From positions 186,001 to 250,000 of the forward strand of contig WACJ01000404.1 in assembly GCA_008973525.1 (NCBI GenBank): a stretch of 64,000 nt of DNA. Direction: 5' to 3'. Positions 22,046 to 33,823 of the stretch are shown piece by piece. The DNA comes from Stenopsyche tienmushanensis (taxonomy: Eukaryota > Arthropoda > Insecta > Trichoptera > Stenopsychidae). The stretch's first letter is position 1; each line of letters starts with the position of its first letter. The notes under the pieces are model-generated. The model had not been told where the DNA came from, made no database searches, and worked only from the letters and a program-made list of their open reading frames with translations. A program made the translations under genes and the position numbers.

Positions 22046-24555
22046 AAGTGTATATTAAATGGTAGATTTTCTCATTGAATTTATGTTACATCACCAGTCT
22101 CGTTATTTAATAGACATACCTCGCATTGATAAAAGCTTCTTGCATTATTTAGTGCACCTTCAGAAAGTTCGAAATTTAAATGAAAAAGCAGTTTAAACCT
22201 AATAGCTGATTAAACCTTGGATCGTGGCTTGTGTGACAATAAAAAGGAAGCGATATTTAAAATTGTACAGTGATATAATAACGAGGAAAAATATTAAAGG
22301 AAGCCGCCACAATGATGAAATACAAAATGTGTATATAATGACAATTGGCACAAGTTCAACATAATATATATGAAGATTGAATTGAATACCATTAAATTCG
22401 CAACAAAATGGCATCATCGATCAAATTTCGCTTCGTTTTATTTATTCAGTCGAGTGTTCCAATATTGAAATAATCGATTTATTTTTATAAACTATAAATT
22501 ATATTATATTTAACTTTAAAATTATAGACATTTTTAAAAAAGATTTTTTGTATAAAATTTCTTAAATTTTGCCAGAAAATAAGTTTTGACACAAATCTTT
22601 TATAATAGGTTTTAAAAATTCAAAAATGAATCATCCGAAGCTGAACCAAAAACTATAGCCGAACCTATATTTATGTTTGGAACTGAACTGGAACCAAAAC
22701 TGAATTGAAAAAAATAACGGTTCGAAGCCCTGATTTTAACATCTGAAATGCTTCTGAAATAGCAACTTCACTGCGTTCTGAAATTAGACCATCGCGAAAT
22801 TTTCGCTTTAAAAATATGACAATTATAACAAAATAAATATGATTCAAATAGAAATAAATCATGTAAAAATGCTTTAATGCAGGTTTCCAATATCATTAAC
22901 TCGTTAGGGCTCATATATGGAATTATAATCGAAATTAAATATCGTTTTGATCCGACGATCATAGATGGCATTGCATTCCATATAGCAAAAATGGCTGCAC
23001 AAATTTAATTCGTGCAAATATTCCGCAATGCAAGTCTATTTAAATTTGTCTCCAAATTTAAATCACCTTAATAATATAGCTAAATTGTTCGTATAATAAG
23101 GAGATTGATGTAGATGCTTTGAATATTTTGAAGTATTAATATAGGAGCTTTATTTGTTTTGATATGCCTGCGGATTGATTCGTTGCTGCAGACGGCGGCA
23201 GATGTAAGACGCGATGGATCCTAGCAAATCAATAGATTTATTGTTGTGAATTTAAATGGACTTGTTGGGAACGTTATGCTAAATTTAATACAAATTGTTA
23301 TGGTTGCTCTTGAGACAATCTGTCGCTGGTATGGGTGAGGTTGTTATTGTATAACATGGTTGATCGCACCACGAATTTTACAGTGTCGTCATCTGACGTC
23401 CACCCATTCAGCATGGCGCGTCTTATGACGCCTGGACATGGGGATTTTTCATTCATAACCGCGTTTGTTATCGATGATCTTAATATTTTTTTCGCGACAT
23501 TGCGAAACGTAGCCACTGAATGAATTATTTCACTGTCGCATAGAAAGCCAGTCACTAACCTGACAGTTTAGTAGCAGACGGTTTGTTCCACACATGACTT
23601 AATTCTTAACACGTAACAACTAGTACGAAATACTTTCTCATAACGCGGTACACCACTGTTTGCAAAGGACTGCCAAAACGCGACTGTTGCATCACAGCCA
23701 TTTTCTTTATTTTATAGCCAATTTATCCGAGTGTGTTTGACCACATTGCCTTATGTCGATCGCGCTTGTTGGACATAAAATTGGTAGTCAAGGTGTATTT
23801 GCTCATTGTTAGGTTGTGGCATATGCTCAAATATCAACACGGTGTGTTTTGTGTTTAATCAGCGTAGGCGATATTTTAATTTGAGACCACTTCGATGATC
23901 GATTGATCCGTCGCTGGACGGGGCGCAGATTTGGGAAAGTGAAGCGCCCCGGGGTGTGTGTTTTGGGGGTTGAGCGAGCATCTTGATTGATGATGAAGCA
24001 TTGGAGAGTTCTGAAGACGGTCGAAATGTTGTCGGACAACAATGCTGGATAACTCTTGAATGGATAAAAGGAAACGATGTCGAGTGGGTCGAAGGAAAGC
24101 CATCGTGAAACGTTTCGCAAAAAAATGTTCGATGTTCACATTGTACGCATTCTGCTCGTTTTCCGCGTTTTGCAAACAATACAACATGTTCTTATTAAAA
24201 ACAACGAGCCATCTATAATTAGTTTATCATTCACAACATCCAAGCGATGTTTAATTTATTTTTAATAATATTACGCTGATGATCAGTATGCGTGTCTTCA
24301 CTCACTCGGCATCATTATACTAATTGAGCCATCTTATATTTAATGTCAACCGAGATCTTACCATAGCAAAATTAATAACGATTTACAGACTTTTTTAAGA
24401 CGCCAAATATAATTTTAATTTTCCCGTATATATTGCTCATTTAACCTTAAAAACTGAATCCATTTATTAAAATACAATCCTGTTAAATTGATAATATAGA
24501 AACTTGGACCACACCGAGAGAAATCGTGCTATTAAAATAGTACAAAAATAATATT
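22046..24555. other. Intergenic with one hAT-type terminus; weak coding-like blocks
   Basis: Apart from the hAT-type end at 22650-22732, the block 23290-24190 is GC-richer. Both strands carry open frames there (minus 23298-23555, and three overlapping minus frames at 23827-24187). A 31-codon ATG frame on the minus strand near 23700 (MAVMQQSRFGSPLQ) follows a CTATAAAATA box. None matches a family that I know. Confidence 0.3.
22650..22732 (-). mobile_element. hAT-type element end
   Basis: Read on the minus strand from 22732 the sequence starts CAGGGCTTCGAACCGTTATT, followed by a GGTTCCAGTTC-rich region. Very similar starts occur at 62025 (CAGGACTTCGAACCGG). CAGGG-type starts of this kind are common in insect hAT relatives. 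No second end or target duplication could be located. Confidence 0.45.
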
Positions 24556-24820
24556 TTTAATATATAAAAATGAATTGGGTTTTGTTCGTTCGAAATGTGC
24601 TGCCATACCGTTCATCGGATTGCGATAAAACTTCGTCTACTTATTGCTAAAGATTCCGCAAGTAGCATAGGCATAGTCGTCTAATATATAAAAATCAATG
24701 TTTGTTTGTTCGTATTTAATGCGCTGCCATACCGTTCATTCGATTGAAATAAAACTTTGCCAACTTATTGTTTACATTTGCTAAAATAATATAGGCATAG
24801 TACAATTAACTTACAATAAA
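24556..24820 (+). mobile_element. Two stacked Helitron 5' ends
   Basis: The first copy begins near 24556 (TTTAATATATAAAAATG) and runs to 24679. The second begins with TCTAATATATAAAAATCAAT at 24680. Both continue with GCTGCCATACCGTTCAT and CATAGGCATAGT. The second ends at AATTAACTTACAATAAA, where a third 5' end (24821) starts. Neither of these two has its own CTAG terminus here, so they are truncated or nested copies. Confidence 0.7.
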
Positions 24821-25019
24821 TCTTATATATAAAAAACAATGTTTGTATGCTTGTTCAAATTTATAATAATATATTATTCAATTTCAACAAATGTATTCAT
24901 TATCGGAAAAAAATCATTCTTTCTATCATTCCTAATTAAACAAGATAACTCTTTCAAATTTCAAACGATATTTTCAGAATTATTACTTCTGTGGCAGCAA
25001 CGCGCCGGGTACCAGCTAG
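24821..25019 (+). mobile_element. Short non-autonomous Helitron, 199 bp
   Basis: It starts TCTTATATATAAAAAACAAT after an A and ends in CTAG before a T, which fits Helitron insertion between A and T. The terminal hairpin region GCAACGCGCCGGGTACCAG precedes CTAG. The last about 100 bases closely match the end of the large Helitron at 33340-36660, so the two share a 3' end type and probably a source. Confidence 0.85.
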
Positions 25020-27395
25020 TAATACATAAATCAAATTATCTAATCTTTTGCTCATATTCTTAGTAGAATTGTTATCTTTAAGTTTTTATGTGCAATTAAT
25101 AGTGTTAGGATTATATTGTAAAGAAAAATGTAAGGGGTCCATTTAAAAAAAACACATTTTAAAAGGGCTTGATGCAGGAAAAAGGTTTGGAATTTCTGAT
25201 ATAAGTAATGAAATTTTAACAGTTGATTGAAAATTGAGAGAAAAATTGGAACAGTATGAGAAGGAAGATCGTTAAATTTTGCAATTTAATATTTTTAATA
25301 TCAATATTTTCCCGGATTTATCGTTCGATTATCTCAAAAAATTCACTGTAATATTCATATTGATTTTTTTTTTCAAAATTACATCAAGGATATCCTGTTG
25401 GATGTCAATGAGGCATGGATGGAATTGAATAGTCTGCAAATGTGTGGGAAACAATTGGCCAAATGCATAAAAATAAGAATTTGACCGATGAAATCATCTT
25501 CTGGATGGAAAAAAAATGGGTATGAATTACATTTTGCAGTTCAATAGGACCATTGCCGATAATCGTGCCGATAAACAAAGCTAAAGTAAATCCGCAGGTT
25601 GTTGCTTCTTCGGAGCATTTCTCGTCTTATTACCATTGTTTGCTCGGATCGCTCAAGGAAGTCTCTGCAGAGAATATTTTAAACCATCGCATCGAAGACG
25701 ACGATCGCACAAAAGCGGAATAGTGCGGAATTTGGTTCATGATGACATGCTTTAATGGATTTTGATCAAACATAACTCGAAATAATGTATCCGAAACACG
25801 ACTTCTTAATTGCATTACTGGCCTTAAGGTTTTTCCATCTGAATAATCATCGAAGCATTGTCTCATATGTGTCACGTACGGCAGATTAAATCTATCCTCA
25901 ATCGCAGGTTGAACGATCTGGGGAGGACGAGCCTGCGACATGTGTTAGCGTCGTCGTAATTAAAAATGCATACGATATCGAATTATCGCACGATGAATCA
26001 TAAAATGTGTCGATCGAGTCGGAAAAGCGCGTCTGGGTGGCACAATTCGCTGGAAATTGCTTGCGGCGCGAATATGCGATACCGCGAAAGGCGAAACCCG
26101 ACCCGATGGTCGACGAAATCATACAGATCTATTTTTTGTATGTATAAATTGAATGCGATTGCAAAACATGTGCGTACTCATCAGGAAGACGATAATAATC
26201 GTATGTTGAATTTTATCATTTGCATTTGATATCCAATAGAAGACTCTAGATTAGCAACCAAGAAATTATGACCCACGGGCCAGATTCAGTCTATATATTT
26301 TAAATATAAATATTGTTTATTATGATTTGATATAAGACTTCCAAGTATTGGACTTGCATCGAAATTTCAATATATTGTTTGAGGCAGCCCGATATTTGTT
26401 TACTTGTAGATTTCTCATTTATTGCAATTCTAAGAAAGTTGTATAAGCAAAATATATCTCCAAACAACCATAATCGAAGATATTCAACACTACTAGCACT
26501 GAGCTTTGATAAGAACTCAGCTATTTATTGGTTAGTACCATCAAAATTTAAATGCCTTATGGGTAATTTTCTCAATATGACTGGTTATTAAGTAGTGAAA
26601 TAATCAGTTATATTTCAAAGTATGCAAATAATACATTATTTATTGCGATTATTTGAAGTGAATTAGCAGCGATTTCTCTATTTAAATATGGAGTTATGGA
26701 GAGATTTTAAGGGAAAATCAAAAATATATCAAAATCCAATACGGATATGTTATATTGAAGAAGACTTTCAATTGGAATTAATCGATCTTCAAGCCAAATA
26801 CGATTTGAACGATTTACAAAATTGTGAATTTAATTTCGATCTATGATAAAATAGAAAAAAATGATGATTTCCATAAAATCAATATAAATTATTTGCAAAT
26901 TAGTACCTTGACTTTTAAAAAATGCCAAAATTTAAAAATGATTTTTAAATGATATCAATGTTTGAAAACGATATTGTGAATGTTCTATAAGGATTACAAT
27001 GAGAATATTTCTCATCGTTTATATTTTTGAAAAATCTTTAAAAAAAAGTTTGGCGATTACTGCTCTAAATATGCAAACATCATGATTTTTATTCCAAAAT
27101 TTTTAAAATCATTTTATATCGTTCATATAATAAAAATATATGTTTAATATGCAGTTAAAACATTTTTATATTGATTGCGTATATTTCATTTAGCTAGTAT
27201 AGCTTGAGGTCTACCTGAGGTTTATATGGAATATTTAAATTATTTAATCAAATTTGAACGTAATATTAATATAAAAACTGTGTTTTATTACTGCGTGTGA
27301 TGAATATTCAAAAGCTTGACAGTGGATATTAAAATATATTCTAAAGGCGATATAATTGTATGATTTTAAAAACAACCGATTAATAATATCGTTCC
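25020..27395. other. Intergenic, no firm gene
   Basis: A frame at about 25385-25495 (IKDILLDVNEAW) faintly recalls pogo-type transposase tails, but it is too short to call. The unassigned minus frame at 25630-25941 is listed separately. The rest is AT-rich and featureless. Confidence 0.35.
25630..25941 (-). other. Unassigned 103-codon open frame
   Basis: An ATG-started minus frame, MSQARPPQIVQPAIEDRFNL onward, has balanced, protein-like composition including DGKTLRPVMQLRSRVSDTLF. It ends PSKQW at a TAA. A second minus frame of 74 codons (25898-26122) partly overlaps its start. No domain is recognised, and there is no signal peptide or membrane segment. It may be a single exon or a chance frame in a GC-richer patch. 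Confidence 0.25.
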
Positions 27396-27425
27396 AAAAT
27401 TATACACTCGTTTGTGTATAATTTT
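27396..27425. repeat. Perfect 12-bp inverted repeat with 6-base loop
   Basis: AAAATTATACAC and GTGTATAATTTT are exact reverse complements around TCGTTT. It sits about 20 bases beyond the stop of the minus-strand frame at 27447-28007, but it is AT-rich and need not be functional. Confidence 0.85.
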
Positions 27426-27446
27426 GAAATGGGAGAAAAAATTGTA

Positions 27447-28007
27447 TTATGTAGAAATATAGAGGAGAGCTTGTTGTAAGACGGGAACAATCGGTTGGTT
27501 CATGTTCATGGCCGGGACACCAAGAAAGATGCGACCATCAAATGCAAATAATGTGATTAATATATATATGAATGAAATAATGGCGAGTGCATTGAGGAGG
27601 TCTGCTGAAGACGTCGCCGGAATGAGAGCACGTTGCGGAATTGTGCAAAGAGCAGTATATAGGAAATGGTCCGAGTGAAATGAGTAGAAGAAAATGAGCA
27701 ACCTTCGGTTTGGTAATCCAGCTGCGTAGTCGCGTGCACAACTGGTGCCGTTGAAGAGCGTCACTAGACTGAAGCAGCGGGTTTTCGGGCAGAGCTGCCC
27801 ACATGCCAGCCGGTAGAAAGAGAGCCCCTCCGTTGCAAGATTGACATTCCTCACAATTTGACGACACGGCACACGTAATCGCTCTCGCTGGAAGTCCGCG
27901 GCCTTCACCAGTGACTCATTTGAAGCTCCTCCGTTTGACCACTCGACAAAAACTGCTTCGACACCCAGGTCTGGCATCCGAATCGCAGAGGAGGTGCTCG
28001 TCCACAT
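27447..28007 (-). CDS. Candidate coding block, 186 codons, unknown product
   Basis: This is one of the longest ATG-started frames in the window (start at 28007). It lies in a block that is clearly GC-richer than its surroundings. In its first 90 codons third positions look GC-richer than second positions, as expected for real coding sequence. It reads MWTSTSSAIRMPDLGVEAVF, then a cysteine-containing part (FYRLACGQLCPKTRCFSLV) and a hydrophobic run near residue 145 (ALAIISFIYILITLFAF). A second minus frame (27538-28149, with one stop at 27916) is open across the same block, so the true frame and exon limits are unclear. I do not recognise the protein. It may be an exon, a pseudogene or a transposon relic. 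Confidence 0.3.
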   Translation of the reverse strand: MWTSTSSAIRMPDLGVEAVFVEWSNGGASNESLVKAADFQRERLRVPCRQIVRNVNLATEGLSFYRLACGQLCPKTRCFSLVTLFNGTSCARDYAAGLPNRRLLIFFYSFHSDHFLYTALCTIPQRALIPATSSADLLNALAIISFIYILITLFAFDGRIFLGVPAMNMNQPIVPVLQQALLYIST

Positions 28008-28403
28008 CGCTGAACGTCCTCAGGCTACGCACGATCGGAAACGTCAACCTGACCTGGTGGTGACCTAGCCAAATCTGTTGAAAACACGCTTCGAAAACAG
28101 GACGTGCTTGTAAGACTAATTCTTCAGCAGAAAACTCATTGAACCACAAAAAAAACCTCTATATATTAAAGCTTCAAAATGGGAATAGCGATTGAATCAC
28201 GTAACCTGAAGGATAGCGTATTAGAGTCTTAATGCCGGACAGCGATATATCGCCGTTGTCAATACTAGCGCAAAGTATCAACAGCGATATATCGTTGCTC
28301 ATGCAACGGCGCCCTAATATTCACACTTATTAAATACGTTCATCGCCAATCGGTGAGGTTTTGCAAGGCCCAAATATAATAGTTGGAGCGTAATAGTGTA
28401 AAT

Positions 28404-28480
28404 ATGGTGTACCAAATACATCATCGGAGCGCGTGGGTGTTTTTAGCACAGAAAGTGAAAGGTTAATCAATGGGATAAAT
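28404..28480 (+). repeat. Short repeat shared with 41268-41345
   Basis: Both loci carry ATATGGTGTACCAAATACAT, then GTTTTTAGCAC and a GAAAG/GCGAAA end. At 41.2 kb it adjoins an inverted scrap of the hAT repeat (ATATGAAATATAATAGACAC). It therefore probably belongs to the same hAT-related family as the element starting at 28588. Confidence 0.55.
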
Positions 28481-28587
28481 ATAGACTCTAGCTAACAAAA
28501 ACAAAAGGAAAATATGCTAAATAACAACAGTGTACAAAAGGATCGGCGAAAGAATTTTATTTATTTAAGAAAAGATAAAAATACAAT

Positions 28588-28794
28588 TCAAAAATAGATA
28601 AATAAAACACTTAGTCTGGATCTGATTTTGGAAGCCAGGCAATTTGCTGCTGAAAATGCATGCTCACCCTCCATACTCGTTGGAAGTATCGTCATCATAT
28701 ATTTAAATGTTAATTCAAGTTGAACACCGCGTGAATCCCCATTTTCGAATAACACCATCAATGTGACTGATAAAATTCCTTTCTGCTGAGACAC
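28588..28794 (-). pseudogene. hAT transposase C-terminus (dimerisation domain)
   Basis: The minus-strand translation reads QQKGILSVTLMVLFENGD, then FKYMMTILPTSMEGEHAFSA and ANCLASKIRSRLS before running off into a stop. This matches the hAT C-terminal dimerisation domain (Pfam hATC-like): the LLTIPPTSVEAERAFSA core followed by (K/T)K(I/L)RSRLS. The third copy at 57.93 kb encodes the same segment with a better consensus (FKYLMTIPPTS). The family's following LxALCFLR segment and all upstream catalytic regions are absent. The sequence at 28795-29250 is the non-coding arm shared by all copies. It is a fragment of an element, not a gene. Confidence 0.85.
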
Positions 28795-29250
28795 GGACTA
28801 ACACTCGCAAAATTCTCGATATCCCGACAAATGATTTATTTCCGTCGCTCCAGATGTATACTTATATACTATAATACTTTGATGTGATTTAGGATTTACG
28901 GAGGAATACAAAAATTCTGAAGCCCGTATCTATTATATTTCATATCGATATTCCCATTATTAGAGTCGAGGTGTAGTAAATACATCACCGTTAGGGGAAG
29001 GTTAATATAATAATTCGAAAGACATATATGTACTGTATATATATATATATATATACATAGATTAGACAGTTACTGCCCCTAGGCGTCGCATAAGCGCGCC
29101 AATTAGTAGTTACGCCACTGTTTCCAAGCGTCCAGATTTCGGCGGGAATATCTCGATTTAGTAGCGTACGATTTCTATTAGATGAAAATTTCAATCCTGA
29201 TTTTTTCATGGTCTTCATGAGCACCTAAAACACTCCAGGATTGGATTCCC
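28795..29250 (-). mobile_element. hAT-family non-coding arm, copy 2
   Basis: This is colinear with copies 1 and 3. It includes GATATTCCCATTATTAGAG, AAATACATCACCG, an AT dinucleotide run at about 29036-29055, and the terminus CAGTGGCGTAACTACTAATT (minus strand from 29120). Beyond 29120 the copies continue to match to about 29250 (GGATTGGATTCCC), so the duplicated unit is larger than the hAT end itself. Confidence 0.7.
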
Positions 29251-29476
29251 TAGTGATGAAGAAGTAGAGAGTTTTGTTAGAAAGTCTATTAATACATGTT
29301 CATTAATTACCAGCTCAGATAATGAGGATGCATATGCAAGTGAAGACCTTGAGGAAATGTTGAAAAACTGGCTTGCTTATATCCAACCCCAAACTGATTC
29401 ATATGCAAGATTACTAAAACAAACATTAATTTTAAATAAATTAACTTTAAATCGATGTGAACTGTGGCTTAGATAA
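29201..29476 (+). other. Open frame without ATG start, possible transposase tail
   Basis: The frame is open from 29201 to a TAA at 29474. From about 29240 it reads GFPSDEEVESFVRKSINTC, SLITSSDNEDAYASEDLEEM and LKNWLAYIQPQTDSY, then LLKQTLILNKLTL. An acidic linker followed by a helical L...Y/F..Q......LKQ..L segment resembles the tails of pogo/jerky-type transposases. The match is impressionistic and no DDE core is present. It lies immediately beyond the hAT repeat, and its first codons overlap the end of that repeat. It could instead be an exon of an unknown gene. Confidence 0.3.
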
Positions 29477-32429
29477 TTTAAATCAGATATTAAGGGCTTA
29501 AATAATATCAGATTGATATTATTATAAGTCAAAGACATTAAATAATTAACTAATTGACCTGTTTAAAAGGTTAATTAAATCCTATCTTCGCCGAGATTCC
29601 AGATTACGGCGTTACGCTAAAATCAGTCGGCATTAAAAGAGTTAAACATCTTCAAATTTGTATGATTTCATCATAACTCGAAACTAATGCATCGCCGAGA
29701 AAGCAACCGATATTGGATATAGCTGAGCAATGTAATCACATCATCATAGTGCAGCCACATGTAACCTATTGCAAAAATACTACCCCTACAGCGATATTGA
29801 AGTTATTATGGCTTTCTAGGTTAACGTATGAATCCAGCGGGTGACCTGGATCTTTTGCGACCGTTTCAATAGAGAGTTTAGGTGGTTTAAAAATAGCAAG
29901 TTTAGCGAGTCATTGAATTGGAGTCTTACTATAAAGATTCAGGTTCAAATCGGGGCGAAAAAATAACAGTGCCTTAAAGTCGGGCAATTCTATTGATTAG
30001 CATTAATATAGTTCATCAAATCCTGCTTATTTGTTGACTTAAAGACTGTATCTATGAAAATTGAATTCAGTGTAAATATTTAAATTGATTCGGCGTAGTT
30101 TTTTTTATTGACGTTCATCATCCATTTTTTCATCATTTCTGCAAAAACAAACGGTTCGCAGAATTTGTGTATGAATTTTGATTTAATTCAATGCCATCGA
30201 AAATACAAGTTTTCATTCATGTGCATACTACGAAAGGAAATCAAATTTTGCCGTTTTTTTTACAGCGCGCAAATCGCTTGGAGGTCAGATTTTAAACAGT
30301 CGATTGCTGAAAATCAACCATTATTTCTTAACGCCAAGGGAAATCTGAAAATGGCTTTGATTGAACCCATAGGTCAAGTACATAGCATTGTGATAAAAAT
30401 GTGTAATCTTATCCTGAATTCTACAAAATATAAGCCGTGATTTAGGGCTAAATTAGCATCCCTTTCTGCACAGAAAAGCTAAAAATATTTAAATTTGTTT
30501 TTTATATGTATTCAAATATTAAGTCGATATTACCTCTGTGAGTCAATATTTAGATGTATTATAAACACGTCAGCCTTATTGGTTTTTCCTTGAAATATAC
30601 GCACACCACAAATTTCTTCGTACATTGTAGACAGTTGCACAATCGATGTTTTTCTCCTTAATTTCAAATGATCCTCTCGGTATAAATCTGAATTTTTCAG
30701 AAGCAATATAAATATCTATTTCAATGTCACAATATTTATTCGTTTTTTGTCGTACACGTTTGATTTATGTAGCGTTTGTGTACCTCTGGCGATCCTAACG
30801 ACCCTTATCTCGGCGAAATGTTCGCCAGAAAATCGGATGAAAGTGGTATATGTGACCTCAGAGAATGGCGCGAGCGGGACCCTTTTGTCAGTTAGATAGA
30901 TTCATATTTCAAGTGAAAGCCTTTTATCGTGTTTGAGGTTTGACCTCCTCGATGCTTTTTAATGATGCCTGAAGAATTTATTTCGCTCTGCCTATTTATA
31001 ACGTCGAAAAGCCCCCTGTTCTGCGTCCTCGACATGTTGAAAATTAAAATATTCAAATCAGGAGCATAGAGCGCTAATGCTAATCGCTAGACGCGCCATT
31101 CCGCGTCCTTTAATGCTGAACGTCCCACACGTGGACAATCATACAATCAGAATCTGACATTCGTTCACAGAATTGTTTGACAGACAGATCATGTTAAAAA
31201 AACTGGTTGACTCTTTTTAGAATCGAAATCATTTGATTAGACTTACATCACAAGGTATGGCACAAGTGGGAGTTGCTGATAATATCGATGGTCAGAGTAA
31301 GGGTTATGGATGAAATATCTTGCAATTATTCACAAGAATAGAGATTTTTAATGTGGGTTGAGTTAAGATCTGAATTGGTTTTTATCACAATTTAGATTTC
31401 GACTCAATATAATAAGAATCCTGAATCTAACCCACTGCATTAAATTTGGTTAAAATATGGTGTTTGATATGAAAATTGAAAGTATCATAATTTGCACCGA
31501 TTTATTAAATCAATCCAAATTATTGACATTAACATTTTAGCGCAAATTTGTTGGACAAGAAGGATTTTTTAAAATATCTAATCAATTCTTGGTTGCCGTT
31601 ATCAATTCGTGCGGCACTCAGATAGTAAATTATTCTTCAAAATATATTTTAACCCAATCCTGCTTAATATCAAATTAAAATGTACGCTTTGGAATCAAAT
31701 TTGGCATCATTTTCGATTTTTTTTGGACAGCTTCATACAGAAGTGCCAAAAAAAGTTGCGCCACAAGTGCAGCACCAACACGATACTGGCCTCTGGGTGC
31801 ATATCTTTGCTGGTCCAGGGGTTGAAATGGTTTATAAAAATGGAAGCTAAATCCTCAAAAGTTCATATAAAATATAATTGTTATCTGGACATGGCCATAA
31901 AATAGATACAACTTCTGATTTAGTTCAATTTCAAATATTATATAATACATACTTTTCACCCAAAAATGATATTTTTATTAATGCACGCCGGATTTTGAAA
32001 TTAAAAATGTGATCATGATGACAAATTAAACAATATTCAACAGCTTAATTATTTAAAAAGGCTAGTTAAAGTCATCCAATAGAAGGAAGTAAATGTTGTC
32101 GAATGTTATTATATTACATATGCCAATATAAGCCAAGGAATAAATCAGAAGATGATGACGCAGTTGAAGAAGATTTATAAAGATATCTACGTCTTCAAAG
32201 CAATCATTTCTTTGAAATATTTGTAAAATGCCCATATTTAAATACCATAAGCGATCAAGGTAATTCATTATAATTATATTTTTTCCGCATTCAAGATTTG
32301 GTTTATCTTATGGAAATGATCGAGAACCCATTTTATTAATTGTTATTGATATATATTTTGATTTATTTTAATCTATATAAATCAGCACTTATTGAATCTA
32401 TTTTAAAGATGAATAAATTAATTGACTGG
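29477..32429. other. Intergenic, nothing firm
   Basis: No gene is recognised over almost 3 kb. A B-box-like GGTTCAAATC lies at about 29943 without a foldable tRNA around it. The block 30770-31150 is GC-richer but has only short frames. Frames of 110 codons (30108-30440) and 98 codons (31609-31905) have no motif and AT-rich composition. Confidence 0.4.
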
Positions 32430-32834
32430 ACAAAGAAATGCTGCATATATCTAAAAAAGGTGGAAATCCAATGAAGCAATGTCTGGAAAATAAGGAAGAT
32501 GTTGAATTGTCTTCTATCTAAGGCTGTTTATTTTTTCGCCGCATTTAGCCCTTAGAAAACCATTCATTTTTGCGTCCATAATTAGAGTGAAGAACCCATT
32601 TCCCATCTTCCTTGTTTCCATATCTTCCCGAATTTTTCAGATTTCTTTGAACACTCGACCATAAATATCCGAGATTGGGCCATAGTTTTTCAATAGTTGC
32701 TGTTGGATTACACTTAAAATATCAACCAATACGTCGCAAATATTTTTAGTGGTGCGCGTTGCAGTTTCTTTTTTTAGAAAATGATATAGCATTAAATTTC
32801 GAATAAATTCTTCACTCGGCGAAAATCGATCCAT
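32430..32834 (-). pseudogene. Mariner transposase, N-terminus joined to C-terminal scrap
   Basis: On the minus strand the ATG at 32834 opens MDRFSPSEEFIRNLMLYHFL and TRTTKNICDVL. This matches the start of mariner transposases (x-x-HIRHVLLFYFxxG...AxxxICxVYG). The frame then decays and stops at 32637. Further down, QHLPYFPDIASLDFHLF (about 32455-32505) matches the C-terminal HPPYSPDLAPSDFHLF motif, with the catalytic aspartate position readable as D in SLDFH. The middle of the protein is missing. No terminal repeat pair was found. Confidence 0.7.
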
Positions 32835-33339
32835 TGCAAATTGGGTTGTTAAATTTGAATTTTAAAAATCACAATTTATTCTTTATTCGTTTAGTCACCG
32901 AAAGAGCACATAATACCACTTGAAAATGCAGCATCCAAAGAGCAATTAATCCCCAAACACGGTCAAGCAATAAAACGAAAACCATTTTGGGTTCTACTCA
33001 TATTTGAAGTCTTGGGCATTATGAAAAAGTAGTTCTTATAATATCCCGATGTTTCCATGTAAGCGAAGATATTTTTGGCTTATTTGGTGTGTGGACTTCT
33101 TCGTCACCCCCCATTAGTGTCACCTCCCATCCAGGAGACATAAAACCGCACGTCGGCTTGCCAAGTGCTACTGTATGCAGTAGTAAGTGACTTAAGTGAT
33201 TGCGCCATTATAAAATGAACAATGAACGTATATTTGGTCAGCGTCGTTGAATTATGCACGTACCTCAATGAATTACGCTTGCAAATTAGTTTTGCAAACA
33301 GTGAATGGTACACCGTTCTCCGCAGCTACATCTGTGTCA
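32835..33339. other. Intergenic, nothing recognised
   Basis: This lies between the mariner scrap and the Helitron start. No coding or repeat signal is seen. Confidence 0.4.
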
Positions 33340-33823
33340 TCTAATATATAAAAATAAGTTGCGTTTCCCGTCTAATGCTCGGGCGAAATGGGTTGATATG
33401 CGCGTTCATCGGATTGAGACAAAACTTGGTCCACTTATTGCCAAGGGATCAGGGGGTGACATAGGCATAGTACAATTAACTTACAGTAGATTTTTAATTC
33501 ATAACTTAATGTGTGAAAGTTGTTGATTCTGACGTGTTTGAGATTATGCGTTGCTAAGGCGTTGCTAAGGCTATAGGTATATAGTACCTACAAGTTGCAG
33601 CAGGTGGCGTGTGTGTCGTCATACACATGGCCATAGACAATGGCCTAAAATCAAAGAGCAAACGTCAAACGGCGAAGTACCATAGACATACGCCTGCATT
33701 CAAATAGCAAACGTCAAACGTCAATGTTATTTGCAGGTTATCGTGCATTATTACCATCGGCGTGAGTCAAATTAAATCCAAATTATTTATCGCAAGCACT
33801 TTTTAAATGCTTCATTAAAAAAT

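Noticed and set aside
23160..23225. Tiny exon between TTGCTGCAG and GTAAGA near 23190
   Set aside because: Splice-like strings of this kind are expected by chance, and twelve bases carry no further evidence.
25385..25495. IKDILLDVNEAW frame as pogo transposase tail
   Set aside because: Too short, with no neighbouring motif. The resemblance could be chance.
29900..29965. B-box-like GGTTCAAATC, and another at about 7848
   Set aside because: The expected T-stem pairing and acceptor stem are absent. No tRNA or clear SINE structure.
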